Assembly (NCBI GenBank): GCA_934647945.1
Contig: CAKUFK010000015.1
Coordinates: forward strand, 14,954-78,953
DNA length: 64,000 nucleotides
Reading direction: 5' to 3'
From: an uncultured Eubacteriales bacterium
Lineage (GTDB): Bacteria; Bacillota; Clostridia; Oscillospirales; Acutalibacteraceae
The notes under the pieces are model-generated. The model worked only from the letters and a program-made list of their open reading frames with translations. It searched no databases and was not told where the DNA came from. Position 1 is the stretch's first letter. Each line of letters begins with the position of its first letter. Positions 23,526 to 31,332 of this stretch are shown piece after piece. The position numbers were made by a program, and so were the translations under genes.

Positions 23526-23985
23526 GCGGCCCCGGGGATTTGGGCCACTGTATTGTTTCAGTCCCGCGCTCAACCGGTCCACGGGGGCCCCTGGGCTCCC
23601 TCATTGTATGGGCAGGTTCGGGTGTTCGCCCTCCCGCCGGCTTTCCTGAAAAGAAAGTCGGCAAGCCGCCCGGGGGTTCAGGGGGCTCCCCCTTGGCACG
23701 TCTTTGCCGTCTTTCTTCGTGTAAAGAAAGAAGGTGGCCCGCAGGCTAGACTTTTGTTGCGGTATGTCCGCGTATAAAAAACGCAATCCTGCCAAAAAGG
23801 ATATTGAATGCGCGGCCACGTCCTTTCTCCGCGTGGAGAAAGGACGCAAAGAGACGCTTAGGGGGTTCCCCCCCTAAGCACCCCGAGGTAATCGGCCGGT
23901 TTTCTCTTTAGGAAAACCGGCATGGGCGCGTCCGCCTGAACCAACGATATTCGATGAGGGGCTGCGGCCCCAGGGCTGGGTGGTT
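23526..23985. repeat. Hairpin-rich intergenic repeat, copy R2
   Basis: Diverged copy of R1 starting 428 bases later. The stems persist with paired changes: CCGGCTTTC / GAAAGTCGG, GTCCTTTCTCC / GGAGAAAGGAC and GGTTTTC / GAAAACC. It ends with the same AGGGGCTGCGGCCCC block just before the Xre gene's terminator. Confidence 0.82.
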
Positions 23986-24013
23986 CCGCAAAGGAGGCCA
24001 TCATGGAAAAACC

Positions 24014-24054
24014 AAAAAAAGGGCCTCCGGCATCAGGTTTTGCCGTTGAGGCCC
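24014..24054 (-). terminator. Terminator of the Xre gene
   Basis: Stem GGGCCTC / GAGGCCC with inner GGCA / TGCC, followed on the minus strand by seven T. Its 5' arm is part of the last codons of the gene. Confidence 0.88.
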
Positions 24055-24347
24055 TTCATGATTTCCAGGATATGATCGAGCTCCTTCAAATCCAGCTTTT
24101 TTGCCTCCCTGATAAATTCCCGGAGCCGGCCGGGATAGGCGTTTCCTTCATCGAAAAATTCCTGGGGCGTGATTTGAAAATACTCACAAATGACAAATAG
24201 GCCCTGTAAAGAGGGCAGCGCCCGATTATTTTCAATCTGATTAATGTAGCTTTCATTTTGACCCAATGTCAGGGACATATCTCGTGCAGATGTACCCTTT
24301 CGCAGTCGGAGTTGTGCAATTCGTTCCTGTGTAAAATTCTCGTACAT
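24033..24347 (-). CDS. Xre-family helix-turn-helix regulator
   Basis: A 104-residue regulator. The HTH covers about residues 7-60: ERIAQLRLRKGTSARDMSLTLGQNESYINQIENNRALPSLQGLFVICEYF, a classic Xre/Cro domain. The C-terminal 40 residues (FDEGNAYPGRLREFIREAKKLDLKELDHILEIMKGL) are a helical dimerisation-like tail. The gene is divergent from the SLOG-family gene at 24501, whose promoter carries a perfect palindrome between -35 and -10, the likely operator. The leader of this gene can fold so that its own ribosome site is buried (24359-24396). It is flanked by the repeat copies R2 and R3. Confidence 0.85.
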   Translation of the reverse strand: MYENFTQERIAQLRLRKGTSARDMSLTLGQNESYINQIENNRALPSLQGLFVICEYFQITPQEFFDEGNAYPGRLREFIREAKKLDLKELDHILEIMKGLNGKT

Positions 24348-24358
24348 GGATCGTCCCC

Positions 24359-24396
24359 CCCCTTTGTTTATAATATTCTATCTCTTAACAAAGGGG
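24359..24396 (-). promoter_or_regulatory. Leader inverted repeat covering the Xre ribosome site
   Basis: CCCCTTTGTT (24359-24368) and AACAAAGGGG (24387-24396) are exact complements 18 bases apart. In the leftward mRNA the second arm contains the G-rich ribosome site just before ATG 24347, so folding would block translation. It could instead be a protein-binding site. Confidence 0.5.
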
Positions 24397-24425
24397 ATTA
24401 TGTGATATATAATCATCGACTTTTG

Positions 24426-24454
24426 TTGACATATAGTATAAAATACTATATTAT
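24426..24454 (+). promoter_or_regulatory. Promoter with internal operator, SLOG-family gene
   Basis: TTGACA (24426-24431), 17-base spacer, TATTAT (24449-24454). The spacer is a perfect 9-3-9 palindrome (24431-24451, core ATAGTAT-AAA-ATACTAT), and AAAATACTAT recurs at 24471-24480. A protein bound here would block RNA polymerase. Confidence 0.75.
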
Positions 24455-24500
24455 GAATTATATAGTGCTTAAAATACTATAAGATAAAGGGGATATGACG

Positions 24501-24983
24501 ATGACCGAAAAAATCTGCTGTGTAACGGGGCATCGGGATTTGAGCGAGGATGAGATGGAGTTGCTGCGCCCGCGGCTGGCCACAGAGGTGGAGCAAGCCG
24601 TCGCGGCCGGCTTCAACTGTTTCCTCTCGGGTTTTGCGGAGGGCGCGGATCTGCTGTTCGCGGAGATCGTGGCCCGGATGAAACGGGACAACCCAAAGCT
24701 TCGGCTGGAAGCCGCGATCCCCTACCGGGGCCGGTATGCGCGGCTGATGGAACAGCCCGGGACCCGTGCCCTGCTGCACGCCTGCGACAGCGTCGCCGTC
24801 TTGCGCGAGGCCTTCACCCCCGATGTGTTCATGGCCCGCAACCGCTATATGGTGGAGCGCTCGGAACGGGTGATTGCGGTATACGACGGACGGGCGCGGG
24901 GCGGGACGGCGGCGACGGTTCGCATGGCCCGGGAGCTGAAACGGGAACTGCGGATAATCAGGCCTGCCAGATGTCAGACCTGA
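24501..24983 (+). CDS. SLOG-superfamily protein, YpsA/DUF1273-like
   Basis: A 160-residue Rossmann-like protein of the SLOG superfamily. Visible signs: KICCVTGHRDLSEDE (about 4-18), the nucleotide-binding GF-EGAD loop in FLSGFAEGADLLFAEIV (about 39-55), YMVERSERVIAVYDGRARGGTAATV (about 113-137). SLOG proteins sense or process nucleotide-derived ligands; many act in stress or defence systems, but the role of this branch (B. subtilis YpsA) is not settled. ATG 24501 is chosen because AAAGGGG is eight bases upstream; ATG 24495 is too close. It is controlled by a palindromic operator and divergent from an Xre gene. Confidence 0.85.
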   Translation: MTEKICCVTGHRDLSEDEMELLRPRLATEVEQAVAAGFNCFLSGFAEGADLLFAEIVARMKRDNPKLRLEAAIPYRGRYARLMEQPGTRALLHACDSVAVLREAFTPDVFMARNRYMVERSERVIAVYDGRARGGTAATVRMARELKRELRIIRPARCQT

Positions 24984-25007
24984 TAAATAAAAGGGGAGGT
25001 TGTTCCA

Positions 25008-25455
25008 TTCACGGGGCCGCCACATGTTTTCAGTCCCGCGCCCAACCGGACCCCGGGGGCCTCGGGCCCCTCATTGTACGGGCTGATTTAGGCAATATGG
25101 CCATAGTCGATTTTCCTGAAAAGAAAATCGACAAAGCCGCCCGGGGGTTCAGGGGGTTCCCCCCTGACGCTTCTTTCTCCCCTTTCTTGACGTCAAGAAA
25201 GGGGGTGCCAAAGCACACCTGTGCTTTATGGCGGCATGAGCGCATATAGAAAAACGGCTTCATGGTTTGTCCGCGCATAAAGAACGCAATTCTGGCAAAA
25301 AAACTGTCCAATGCGCGGCCACTTCCTTTTTCCCGCGGCGGAAAAAGGAAGCAAAACCGCCGCCGGGGTTCCCCCGGACCCCAGGTGATCCTGTCGGTTC
25401 TCTTTTTAGGAGAACCTCCCCAGCGGTATCATAAAAACCAACGATACATAAGGGG
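25008..25455. repeat. Hairpin-rich intergenic repeat, copy R3
   Basis: Full copy with modules A and B. Module A keeps GTCGATTTTC / GAAAATCGAC and CCCCTTTCTT / AAGAAAGGGG; module B keeps TTCCTTTTTCC / GGAAAAAGGAA and GGTTCTC / GAGAACC, ending AGGGGCTGCGGCCCC. Module A is nearly identical to R4. Confidence 0.87.
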
Positions 25456-25790
25456 CTGCGGCCCCGGGTTTTTGGGCCGCCGCATGTTTTCAGTCCCGCG
25501 CCTAACCGGACCCCGGGGGCCTCGGGCCCCTCATTGTACGGGCTGATTTAGGCAATATGGCCATAGTCGATTTTCCTGAAAAGAAAATCGACAAAGCCGC
25601 CCGGGGGTTCAGGGGGTTCCCCCCTGACGCTTCTTTCCACCTCCCCTATTTGAATCACCTGGGGCAAACGCGTGGGCATTTGCGGGGGCCGGGGCAGACT
25701 TCGCACGTTTGTATCCACGCTCAAACCGGCCCTTTGAAAGGGAGGGCCAAAGCACAGGCTGTGCTTTTATGGTATGAGCGTATATAAAAG
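25456..25790. repeat. Hairpin-rich intergenic repeat, copy R4 (module A only)
   Basis: Follows R3 directly. About 150 bases are nearly identical to R3 module A up to GACGCTTCTTTC; then unrelated sequence (25638-25740) replaces the third stem before the shared AAAGCACA-GCTGTGCTTTTATGG end. Module B is absent. Confidence 0.85.
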
Positions 25791-25824
25791 AGAGCCTATC
25801 CGATGCCGTCTTCGGATAGGCTCT
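25791..25824 (-). terminator. Rho-independent terminator
   Basis: Perfect 12-base stem AGAGCCTATCCG / CGGATAGGCTCT with a ten-base loop; on the minus strand it is followed by CTTTTATAT. It would end transcripts from the DUF4956 side. Confidence 0.8.
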
Positions 25825-25930
25825 TATTCAGCATGATTTACGAAATGTTATTAATAATCAAAAATAGACTTTACGTACTCTCTTTCGCAGCGCGGAGAGA
25901 GACCCCGCCGCCAATCCGGCACGGCCTCGT

Positions 25931-26074
25931 TCAAACGGTCCAGGTGGTGGGATGGAACGCCGACGCGGGGTTTTGCAGAATCCCCTGTATCACCGCGTCG
26001 GTCCGGTAGCTCATATACCATGCGGAACGGGCGGTTTCGTTCCATTCTTCCACCACTTTCTGCAGCTTTTGCAC
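25931..26074 (-). CDS. Possible 47-residue protein or C-terminal gene relic
   Basis: The frame reads MQKLQKVVEEWNETARSAWY, then MSYRTDAVIQGILQNPASAF and HPTTWTV. Composition (Trp, Tyr, ordered helix-like stretches) looks like real protein, unlike the other frames here. The start would be GTG 26074 with a weak GGGGGA site, and a TGA lies in frame nine codons upstream, so it is either a small gene or the surviving end of a longer one. It is 76 bases downstream of the DUF4956 gene on the same strand and ahead of the terminator at 25791-25824. No family recognised. Confidence 0.4.
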   Translation of the reverse strand: MQKLQKVVEEWNETARSAWYMSYRTDAVIQGILQNPASAFHPTTWTV

Positions 26075-26149
26075 CGAAAGTCCCCCAATTCATGCAAATT
26101 CATGTGTATAATCTGATATGTATTATACGATTGGTAATAACTTTTAACT

Positions 26150-26818
26150 TTACAGTCCGAATTCGCCCTCGTAGCTCACCAAGCTGGCATCCAGGACACC
26201 GTCCACCTGGAGGAACTGGTCAATGGTGGCCATCTCGTTGTCCTTCAGGGAGATCTCGAGGGTGAGCTCGGCGCCGTCCCGGGTCATGGTGCGGGATTTC
26301 ACCCGATGGCGGGGCAGGGTTTTGAGGGCCTTGGCGATATTGGCGGTTTTGTCGGGCTCATACCGCAGCACCAGCAGATAGGGGCTTTGCAACTTCTTGT
26401 GGAACAGGGAGATGACAAAATAGAGCAGCCCCACCCCGAAGCAGGCGAAGGCGCCGACCAGATACTGCCCGGCCCCCGTCATGATGCCGCAGGTGATGGC
26501 CCAGAACATGAACACCGTGTCGACCGGGTCCTTGATCGCGGTGCGGAACCGGACGATGGACAGCGCGCCGACCATACCGAGGGAGAGAGCGAGATTGGAG
26601 CTGATGGTGCGGATGACCAGGGCGGTGACCATGGCGAGCAGGACCAGGGAGATCGCGAAGCCCTTGGAGTAGAGCACCCCGCGGAAGGTCTGGCGGTAGA
26701 CCAGCAGGATGAAGATGCCCATCAGAAAGGCGACGCCGACCGACAGCGCCATCTGGCCGACCGTCACGCTTTGGAATTGTTCGAGTACGCTCTTTTTGAT
26801 CATGTCCATAAAACCCAT
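26150..26818 (-). CDS. DUF4956 membrane protein
   Basis: A 222-residue membrane protein with three or four helices (about 23-42, 52-72, 79-95, 105-137) followed by a cytoplasmic ferredoxin-like C-terminal domain (LLVLRYEPDKTANIAKALKTLPRHRVKSRTM to the end). The motif LSLGMVGALSIVRFRTAIKDPVDTVFMFWAI at about 77-107 is the DUF4956 signature. The family is consistently found next to VTC-domain polyphosphate polymerases and CotH proteins, as here. Function unknown; a membrane partner for polyphosphate handling is plausible. The gene starts 31 bases after the VTC gene, so they form one transcript. Confidence 0.9.
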   Translation of the reverse strand: MGFMDMIKKSVLEQFQSVTVGQMALSVGVAFLMGIFILLVYRQTFRGVLYSKGFAISLVLLAMVTALVIRTISSNLALSLGMVGALSIVRFRTAIKDPVDTVFMFWAITCGIMTGAGQYLVGAFACFGVGLLYFVISLFHKKLQSPYLLVLRYEPDKTANIAKALKTLPRHRVKSRTMTRDGAELTLEISLKDNEMATIDQFLQVDGVLDASLVSYEGEFGL

Positions 26819-26848
26819 GGGGGATCCTCCTCTTCTATTTCGGCCGGG

Positions 26849-27523
26849 TCACTGCAGGCCGCGGCACAGTTCATATTTGGAAATGGCGCATCGGGCAGCG
26901 GACAGGGGCCGCAGCAGCTGCCGGACGGCATAGGGCAGAGCATCGTCGTACTTGACCTCCAGCACCAGCCGGTCCCCCGGCAGCACAGGCAGGGTATAGG
27001 GCTCGGGGCTGAACAAGTCGGTGCGGTACTGTCCCGAGTGCAGGTCGCTGTCCAATGTGATGCGGACATCCCGGAACACGTACGCCTCCCGCATATAATC
27101 GACGATGACGGTGGGGCGGAGCAGACGGGTGCGGGCCTTGAGATAGAAATTCCGCAGCAGGGGGTCGTCGCTGTCCCACAGCGGCCAGGTGTCGCCCGCC
27201 AGGATGGCGTCAGCCTGTTCCCGGGTCAGCGGCGCGCTGCGCTTCCGGGTCAGGGAGCCGAGCTTCTGCTTGAGCTCGAGGCGGATGTAGCGGTCGTCCA
27301 TATCGTAAAAGCGGATGCGGTATTTCTCCCGTTTTTCCACGCCTTCGATCTTGTCGAAGAGGCCGCTCTGCTGATAATCGTCGAAATAGAGGCTGCGGAT
27401 GAAATAGCGTCCATCCTCCCCCGCGTGGCCATCCCGTCCCAAAGCCGCGCGCAGGCGCCCCTGGAGCATCCGGGCGGAGGCGGTACTGATAAAGAATTTT
27501 TCTTCGTGACGGAAGCCGTCCAT
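26849..27523 (-). CDS. VTC-domain polyphosphate polymerase-like protein
   Basis: A 224-residue triphosphate-tunnel protein of the VTC family, which in yeast makes polyphosphate from ATP. The basic tunnel residues are visible: RHEEKFFI (about 5-12), SLYFDDYQQ (about 44-52), KYRIRFYD (about 67-74), LELKQKLGSLTRKRSA (about 81-96), and the closing EVKYDDALP (about 190-198). It is soluble and small, so the reaction must depend on partners such as DUF4956. The order CotH / VTC / DUF4956 on the minus strand is a known clostridial cluster whose joint role is not established. Confidence 0.9.
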   Translation of the reverse strand: MDGFRHEEKFFISTASARMLQGRLRAALGRDGHAGEDGRYFIRSLYFDDYQQSGLFDKIEGVEKREKYRIRFYDMDDRYIRLELKQKLGSLTRKRSAPLTREQADAILAGDTWPLWDSDDPLLRNFYLKARTRLLRPTVIVDYMREAYVFRDVRITLDSDLHSGQYRTDLFSPEPYTLPVLPGDRLVLEVKYDDALPYAVRQLLRPLSAARCAISKYELCRGLQ

Positions 27524-27536
27524 CGGTACCCCTCCT

Positions 27537-29441
27537 TTATCCGAACACCGCGGCGATTTCCTCGTCGGTCAAGGCGAGGATGGAGCGGAGCTGGCTGCTC
27601 GTGCGCACTTCCTTCTCAAGCGTCGCCTGCCGTCCCCGGACAAAGGTGCGCAGCCCCTCCACCCGGGAGGACCAACTGCCGGACGAGCCGCCCCATTTAT
27701 CCAGATCCCGACCGATCTCGGGTTTCAGAATCTGCTCGAAGCGGTCGATATGCGCGATCAGGTTATCTGTGGTGAACACGTTTTGCATCAGATAGGCCAT
27801 CCGTTCGATGAAGGTGGCCCGGAATTCCGGATTTTTGAGCAGGCGGTTGACCAGGACGGTGCTCAGCGAATTTCCGGCGCCGGTCCCGTCCGGGTTGAGG
27901 ATGTGATAAAACCCATAAGGCACCGCGGCGTTCTGGAAACCGAGGTCCACGTCGTACACGATCCAGTGGAAGCGGCCGCCGTCATAATCGGGGGAGCGGA
28001 AAAAACGGATATTGCCGCTGTCCTGATTGCCGCAATAGGCCTCGCTGATCAGGTAGTCGCAGTAGCTCTGTACATTCATCCGTTCGGTGACATACCGATA
28101 ATTGCCGGGATCGGCCATGTCGTGGGTTTTGACGAAGTTGAGCAGCTCCAGATAGGCCGCGTCGCTGCCCGCATTGACGGTCCGGTTCCCCTGGAGGAGA
28201 TCCACGGTGTCGGCCGACACACCGCAGTGGGAGGCGACATAATCGGCATTGAGCCGTTCCCGGATATAGCGGACGCCGTAATAATCCCCGTTCAAATACA
28301 TCACGACCGGCCGGTATGCCTGGACGAAGCCGACCCCTGCGTCGTCGAGCACGCTCGTAAACATCGCGTCCTTCATCACGGTGAGGAGGCGGTCTTGACC
28401 CGAGGTGCGCAGGATCAGGTTATCATACTCGCCGAAGTCCCGGCTGTCGAAGACCGGATAGTCGAGGGAGGATGCCCCATAGCAATCCCGGAAATTGAGC
28501 GCTAAGGATTTCTTTTCATAGATCCGGGACATGCCGCCGAAGACTTTGAGGCCACAATCGGCTGAAAAACCGGGATCCTCCCCGCCAGGGCCATTTTTGG
28601 GAAGCAGCTCGACGTGAGCGTAGCGCTCCCAATCCTGAAAAAAGTTGGCTCCGTTGTGGGGATAGGCCGGTGAACCCCCGCCCAGGACGAGGATCCCGCG
28701 GTCGTGACTGAACAGGCCGTCAGGATCGGAGGTGACGCTGACGACGTCCATGGTATGGTTCTCTCCTATAATATAGGAAAAGGTAGAGCAGGCACTCGGC
28801 ACCGCGCCTGGCTCGAGCGAAACCGCCCGCAGGGATGCGGATTTATCCAGGGTGATGGGGCCGGTATAGGGAGTGCTCGACGACGTGGGCACCGTGCCGT
28901 CCAGCGTATAATACAGATGCTCGCCGAGAAGAGAAACCTCCAGCGGGCCCGCCGCGTACACCCCCGCGGGGGTCGCGGCCTCCGGGGCGGAGGAGAGGCG
29001 GCGCAGCCCACCTGTATTGGCTCCGCCGGGGGTGGGGGAGGAAAAGTAGAAGAGCCCGGGTTCCGTGTCCATCCGGCCCCGGCTGACGTTCATAGGCAGG
29101 CCGGTGTAGGAAATCCCGTCGAGGAGCCGCCCGTCCGCGTCATACAGATAGACGGCGCCGTCGCCGTTGAGGCGGAAATTGGTCTGGCGGTTCCGGGCAT
29201 CCGGCAGGTTGGCTTCGTTGCAGTAAAATACCACCCGCCCACCCGGCTGCAGGGTGACGTCGGGCAGGGGAAAAAGGCCGGGCAGCTCCGGATCGTCGGA
29301 GAGAAAGAGGCCGGCGAGGCTGACCGGAGCATCCGAGATATTCTGCAGCTCCACCCAATCGCTGCGGTCGATGGCACCGACCGTCGTGTTGCGGGACATG
29401 ACCTCTGAGACCCGCACCGCGCTTTGGCGGATGGTGTCCAC
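27537..29441 (-). CDS. CotH-kinase family protein, C-terminal part of a frameshifted gene
   Basis: The 634 codons counted from ATG 29441 hold a lamin-tail domain (VGAIDRSDWVELQNISDAPVSLAG), a chitobiase-C-like segment (EVSLLGEHLYYTLDGTVPTSS, about 165-185) and the CotH kinase domain (about 235-560; KSLALNFRDCYG, YYGVRYIRERLN, WIVYDVDLGFQNA). CotH proteins phosphorylate surface or coat proteins. The frame stays open upstream of 29441 to about 29490, where it meets the frame of the next entry one base out of phase; both are parts of one gene of about 978 codons. It therefore lacks the signal sequence and its start here is nominal. Confidence 0.85.
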   Translation of the reverse strand: MDTIRQSAVRVSEVMSRNTTVGAIDRSDWVELQNISDAPVSLAGLFLSDDPELPGLFPLPDVTLQPGGRVVFYCNEANLPDARNRQTNFRLNGDGAVYLYDADGRLLDGISYTGLPMNVSRGRMDTEPGLFYFSSPTPGGANTGGLRRLSSAPEAATPAGVYAAGPLEVSLLGEHLYYTLDGTVPTSSSTPYTGPITLDKSASLRAVSLEPGAVPSACSTFSYIIGENHTMDVVSVTSDPDGLFSHDRGILVLGGGSPAYPHNGANFFQDWERYAHVELLPKNGPGGEDPGFSADCGLKVFGGMSRIYEKKSLALNFRDCYGASSLDYPVFDSRDFGEYDNLILRTSGQDRLLTVMKDAMFTSVLDDAGVGFVQAYRPVVMYLNGDYYGVRYIRERLNADYVASHCGVSADTVDLLQGNRTVNAGSDAAYLELLNFVKTHDMADPGNYRYVTERMNVQSYCDYLISEAYCGNQDSGNIRFFRSPDYDGGRFHWIVYDVDLGFQNAAVPYGFYHILNPDGTGAGNSLSTVLVNRLLKNPEFRATFIERMAYLMQNVFTTDNLIAHIDRFEQILKPEIGRDLDKWGGSSGSWSSRVEGLRTFVRGRQATLEKEVRTSSQLRSILALTDEEIAAVFG

Positions 29442-30472
29442 CCTCTGCGCGTGTGCGCGGATCCCTTCCTCGGTATTGGGATAACCGGGGAGGGCTCGCC
29501 TACCGACCAGGCGCCGCCGGCATCCCGCAGGAGTGCGGCGTCCGCGGCGAGGCCATTGACCTCCACCTGATCGATCAGGACACCGGCGGGGGTGGAGAGG
29601 TAGAGGGTGTCGCTCGACCGGTTGATCTTAAAAGGTGCGTGGAGCTCTTCCGGATCGGCGGAGTGCCCCTTGTCCGAGGCGAAGACCAGCACGGTTTCCC
29701 CCGGGGCCAGGGTACGTTCCGGAAACTGCCATTTGAGGGGTTCGTCCGGGTCGTTGGTCAGCCCATAGCCCTTCAGCGCGGCCGGTTCATCCGAACGGTT
29801 GACGACCTCTATGTAATCGGGATAGGCCCCGTCGGCATCCGGGAGGGTCAACGTGTTTTGGGCCAGGATTTCACTGAGGAACAGGGCGTCGGATGTCCCG
29901 ACCCGAGTGGCGCGGTAGGCGGCGTAGCCCTCGTCGGTGTTGGGGTATCCCGGCGTGCTGTGCGCCGACTCGGAAAAGCCCGCGGTGGTCCGGACGGCCG
30001 AGACGTTCGTCTGAAGCGGAATAGTGACGGTGGTATCCTCCACATCGCCCGAGGCGTCCTTGAGGGAGAGGGTTTCGCCGCCGGCCGCTTTCAGACGGAA
30101 GTTGGCGTGCAGGGGATCCTTGCCGTCCCCATCGCAGAAAATCACCAGGTATTCATCCGCTTCCAGGGTACGGGCGGGCAGCAGCCAGGTCGTATTGCCG
30201 TCGGACAGCGCCCAGCCGGCGAGGGATATGCGCGAGCCGGTGGTGTTATGCAGCTCCACCCAGTCGCTGAAAAGCCCGTTACCGTCCGGATAGGCTGAGC
30301 CGTTGCTGGTCATGTATTCGGATATTTCCACCCGTGCGGCCGGGACGGTTCCCCCCGCTTCGATCACAGGGCCGGAGGAAAAGACCGTGCCCAAGACGAA
30401 CAGCAGCAGCAGACCGGCCAGGGAAGCGGCGATCAGGGCCATCCGGCCCCGGACGGGGGATTGAGCGGGCAT
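29090..30472 (-). CDS. Lamin-tail protein, N-terminal part of the frameshifted CotH gene
   Basis: Translation begins at ATG 30472 (AAGGAG seven bases upstream) with a membrane anchor (MALIAASLAGLLLLFVLGTVF, about 11-31) and then two lamin-tail domains: VEISEYMTSNGSAYPDGNGLFSDWVELHN and ALFLSEILAQNTLTLPDADGAYPDYIEV. It stays homologous up to GGAWSVGEPSP near 29490, then runs out of frame to a stop at 29090. A third lamin tail and CotH continue in the other frame. A missing base in the C/G run at 29486-29494 restores one protein. It could be a real mutation, a slippage switch, or a sequencing error. Confidence 0.8.
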   Translation of the reverse strand: MPAQSPVRGRMALIAASLAGLLLLFVLGTVFSSGPVIEAGGTVPAARVEISEYMTSNGSAYPDGNGLFSDWVELHNTTGSRISLAGWALSDGNTTWLLPARTLEADEYLVIFCDGDGKDPLHANFRLKAAGGETLSLKDASGDVEDTTVTIPLQTNVSAVRTTAGFSESAHSTPGYPNTDEGYAAYRATRVGTSDALFLSEILAQNTLTLPDADGAYPDYIEVVNRSDEPAALKGYGLTNDPDEPLKWQFPERTLAPGETVLVFASDKGHSADPEELHAPFKINRSSDTLYLSTPAGVLIDQVEVNGLAADAALLRDAGGAWSVGEPSPVIPIPRKGSAHTRRGWTPSAKARCGSQRSCPATRRSVPSTAAIGWSCRISRMLRSASPASFSPTIRSCPAFFPCPTSPCSRVGGWYFTATKPTCRMPGTARPISASTATAPSICMTRTGGSSTGFPTPACL

Positions 30473-30805
30473 GGCGGCATCTCCTTTGCGCTTGGCAGGT
30501 AAAATGGACGGACATCCCGTCCGGAAACCGGCGGGGACAGGCCGATGATTTATGGTATGCCGGAAACCGGTCCGGTATGACGGACCGGACGGCAGAATGA
30601 GCGAAAAGGGTCGGAAAACAGGCGGTTTCGACAAATTTTGCGGAAAAGGGCGCAAAACAGCCCCGCAAATGCGGAGTACACCCCACGTTTATGTTTAGTA
30701 TACCACAGAAAGAACCGATCCGCCACAAGGGAAGATCAGTCAATTTTCATAAATTATCGGAAGAAATTCATGAAGAAGGACGATGCCGGGTATATTAAAA
30801 AAGAG

Positions 30806-30834
30806 TTGTGACATCTGGCGTTTTATGCTAAAAT
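30806..30834 (+). promoter_or_regulatory. Sigma-A promoter of the V-type ATPase operon
   Basis: TTGTGA (30806-30811), 17-base spacer, TAAAAT (30829-30834), about 65 bases upstream of the first gene. Confidence 0.72.
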
Positions 30835-30900
30835 AGGTAAAGTTTCACATAAATTTAAGGGCACGTGAAAAAGTGCCTGTGGGTAAAGGCCGGTGAAAAG

Positions 30901-31230
30901 ATGGCACTGTCGATGATCGAACAGATCCGCGAAGCGGAGTTGCAGGCGGAGCAGGTGGAACAGGACGCGAAGGAACGGGCGGACCGGATCCTCCGCGAGG
31001 CCGCCGAAAAGGCGGGCGCCCTGCAGAAAGAAGCCGCCGCGCAGGCGGCAAAATCACGGCGGGAGATGCTGGAACAGGCACAGGCCGAGGCCGAAGCCAT
31101 CCGGGCGGAGGCGCAGCAAAGGGCGGAGACAGAAGCCGGGGCTCTGTCGCAGCAGGCGGCCGTCCGCCGGGAACAGGCGCAGAGGGAGGCGGCCGCCTGC
31201 CTGACCGGGGTGGAAGATCTGCGGCTGTGA
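30901..31230 (+). CDS. ntpF: V-type ATPase subunit G/H-like (peripheral stalk)
   Basis: A 109-residue protein that is one long heptad coiled coil, rich in Ala, Glu, Gln and Arg (SMIEQIREAELQAEQVEQDAKERADRILREAAEKAG and on). It matches the small peripheral-stalk subunit (G/H, NtpF in Enterococcus) that opens such operons and pairs with subunit E. ATG 30901 is chosen since the family starts close to the IEQI motif; an upstream GTG at 30865 would add 12 residues and has no better site. First gene of the operon. Confidence 0.8.
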   Translation: MALSMIEQIREAELQAEQVEQDAKERADRILREAAEKAGALQKEAAAQAAKSRREMLEQAQAEAEAIRAEAQQRAETEAGALSQQAAVRREQAQREAAACLTGVEDLRL

Positions 31231-31332
31231 CGCTAAAGATAGCGCGTCGTTTCCCGCCGGTTTTGCCAGCGGGCTGACGGGCCGTCCCCCATCCCTTTAC
31301 GGAAATTCACAGGACGGCGGAGGTGTGTTGTA

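Noticed and set aside
24393..24406. GGGGATTATGTGAT, similar to half of the invertible-segment repeat
   Set aside because: Only 11 consecutive bases match, there is no inverted partner nearby, and the region is AT-rich enough for chance.
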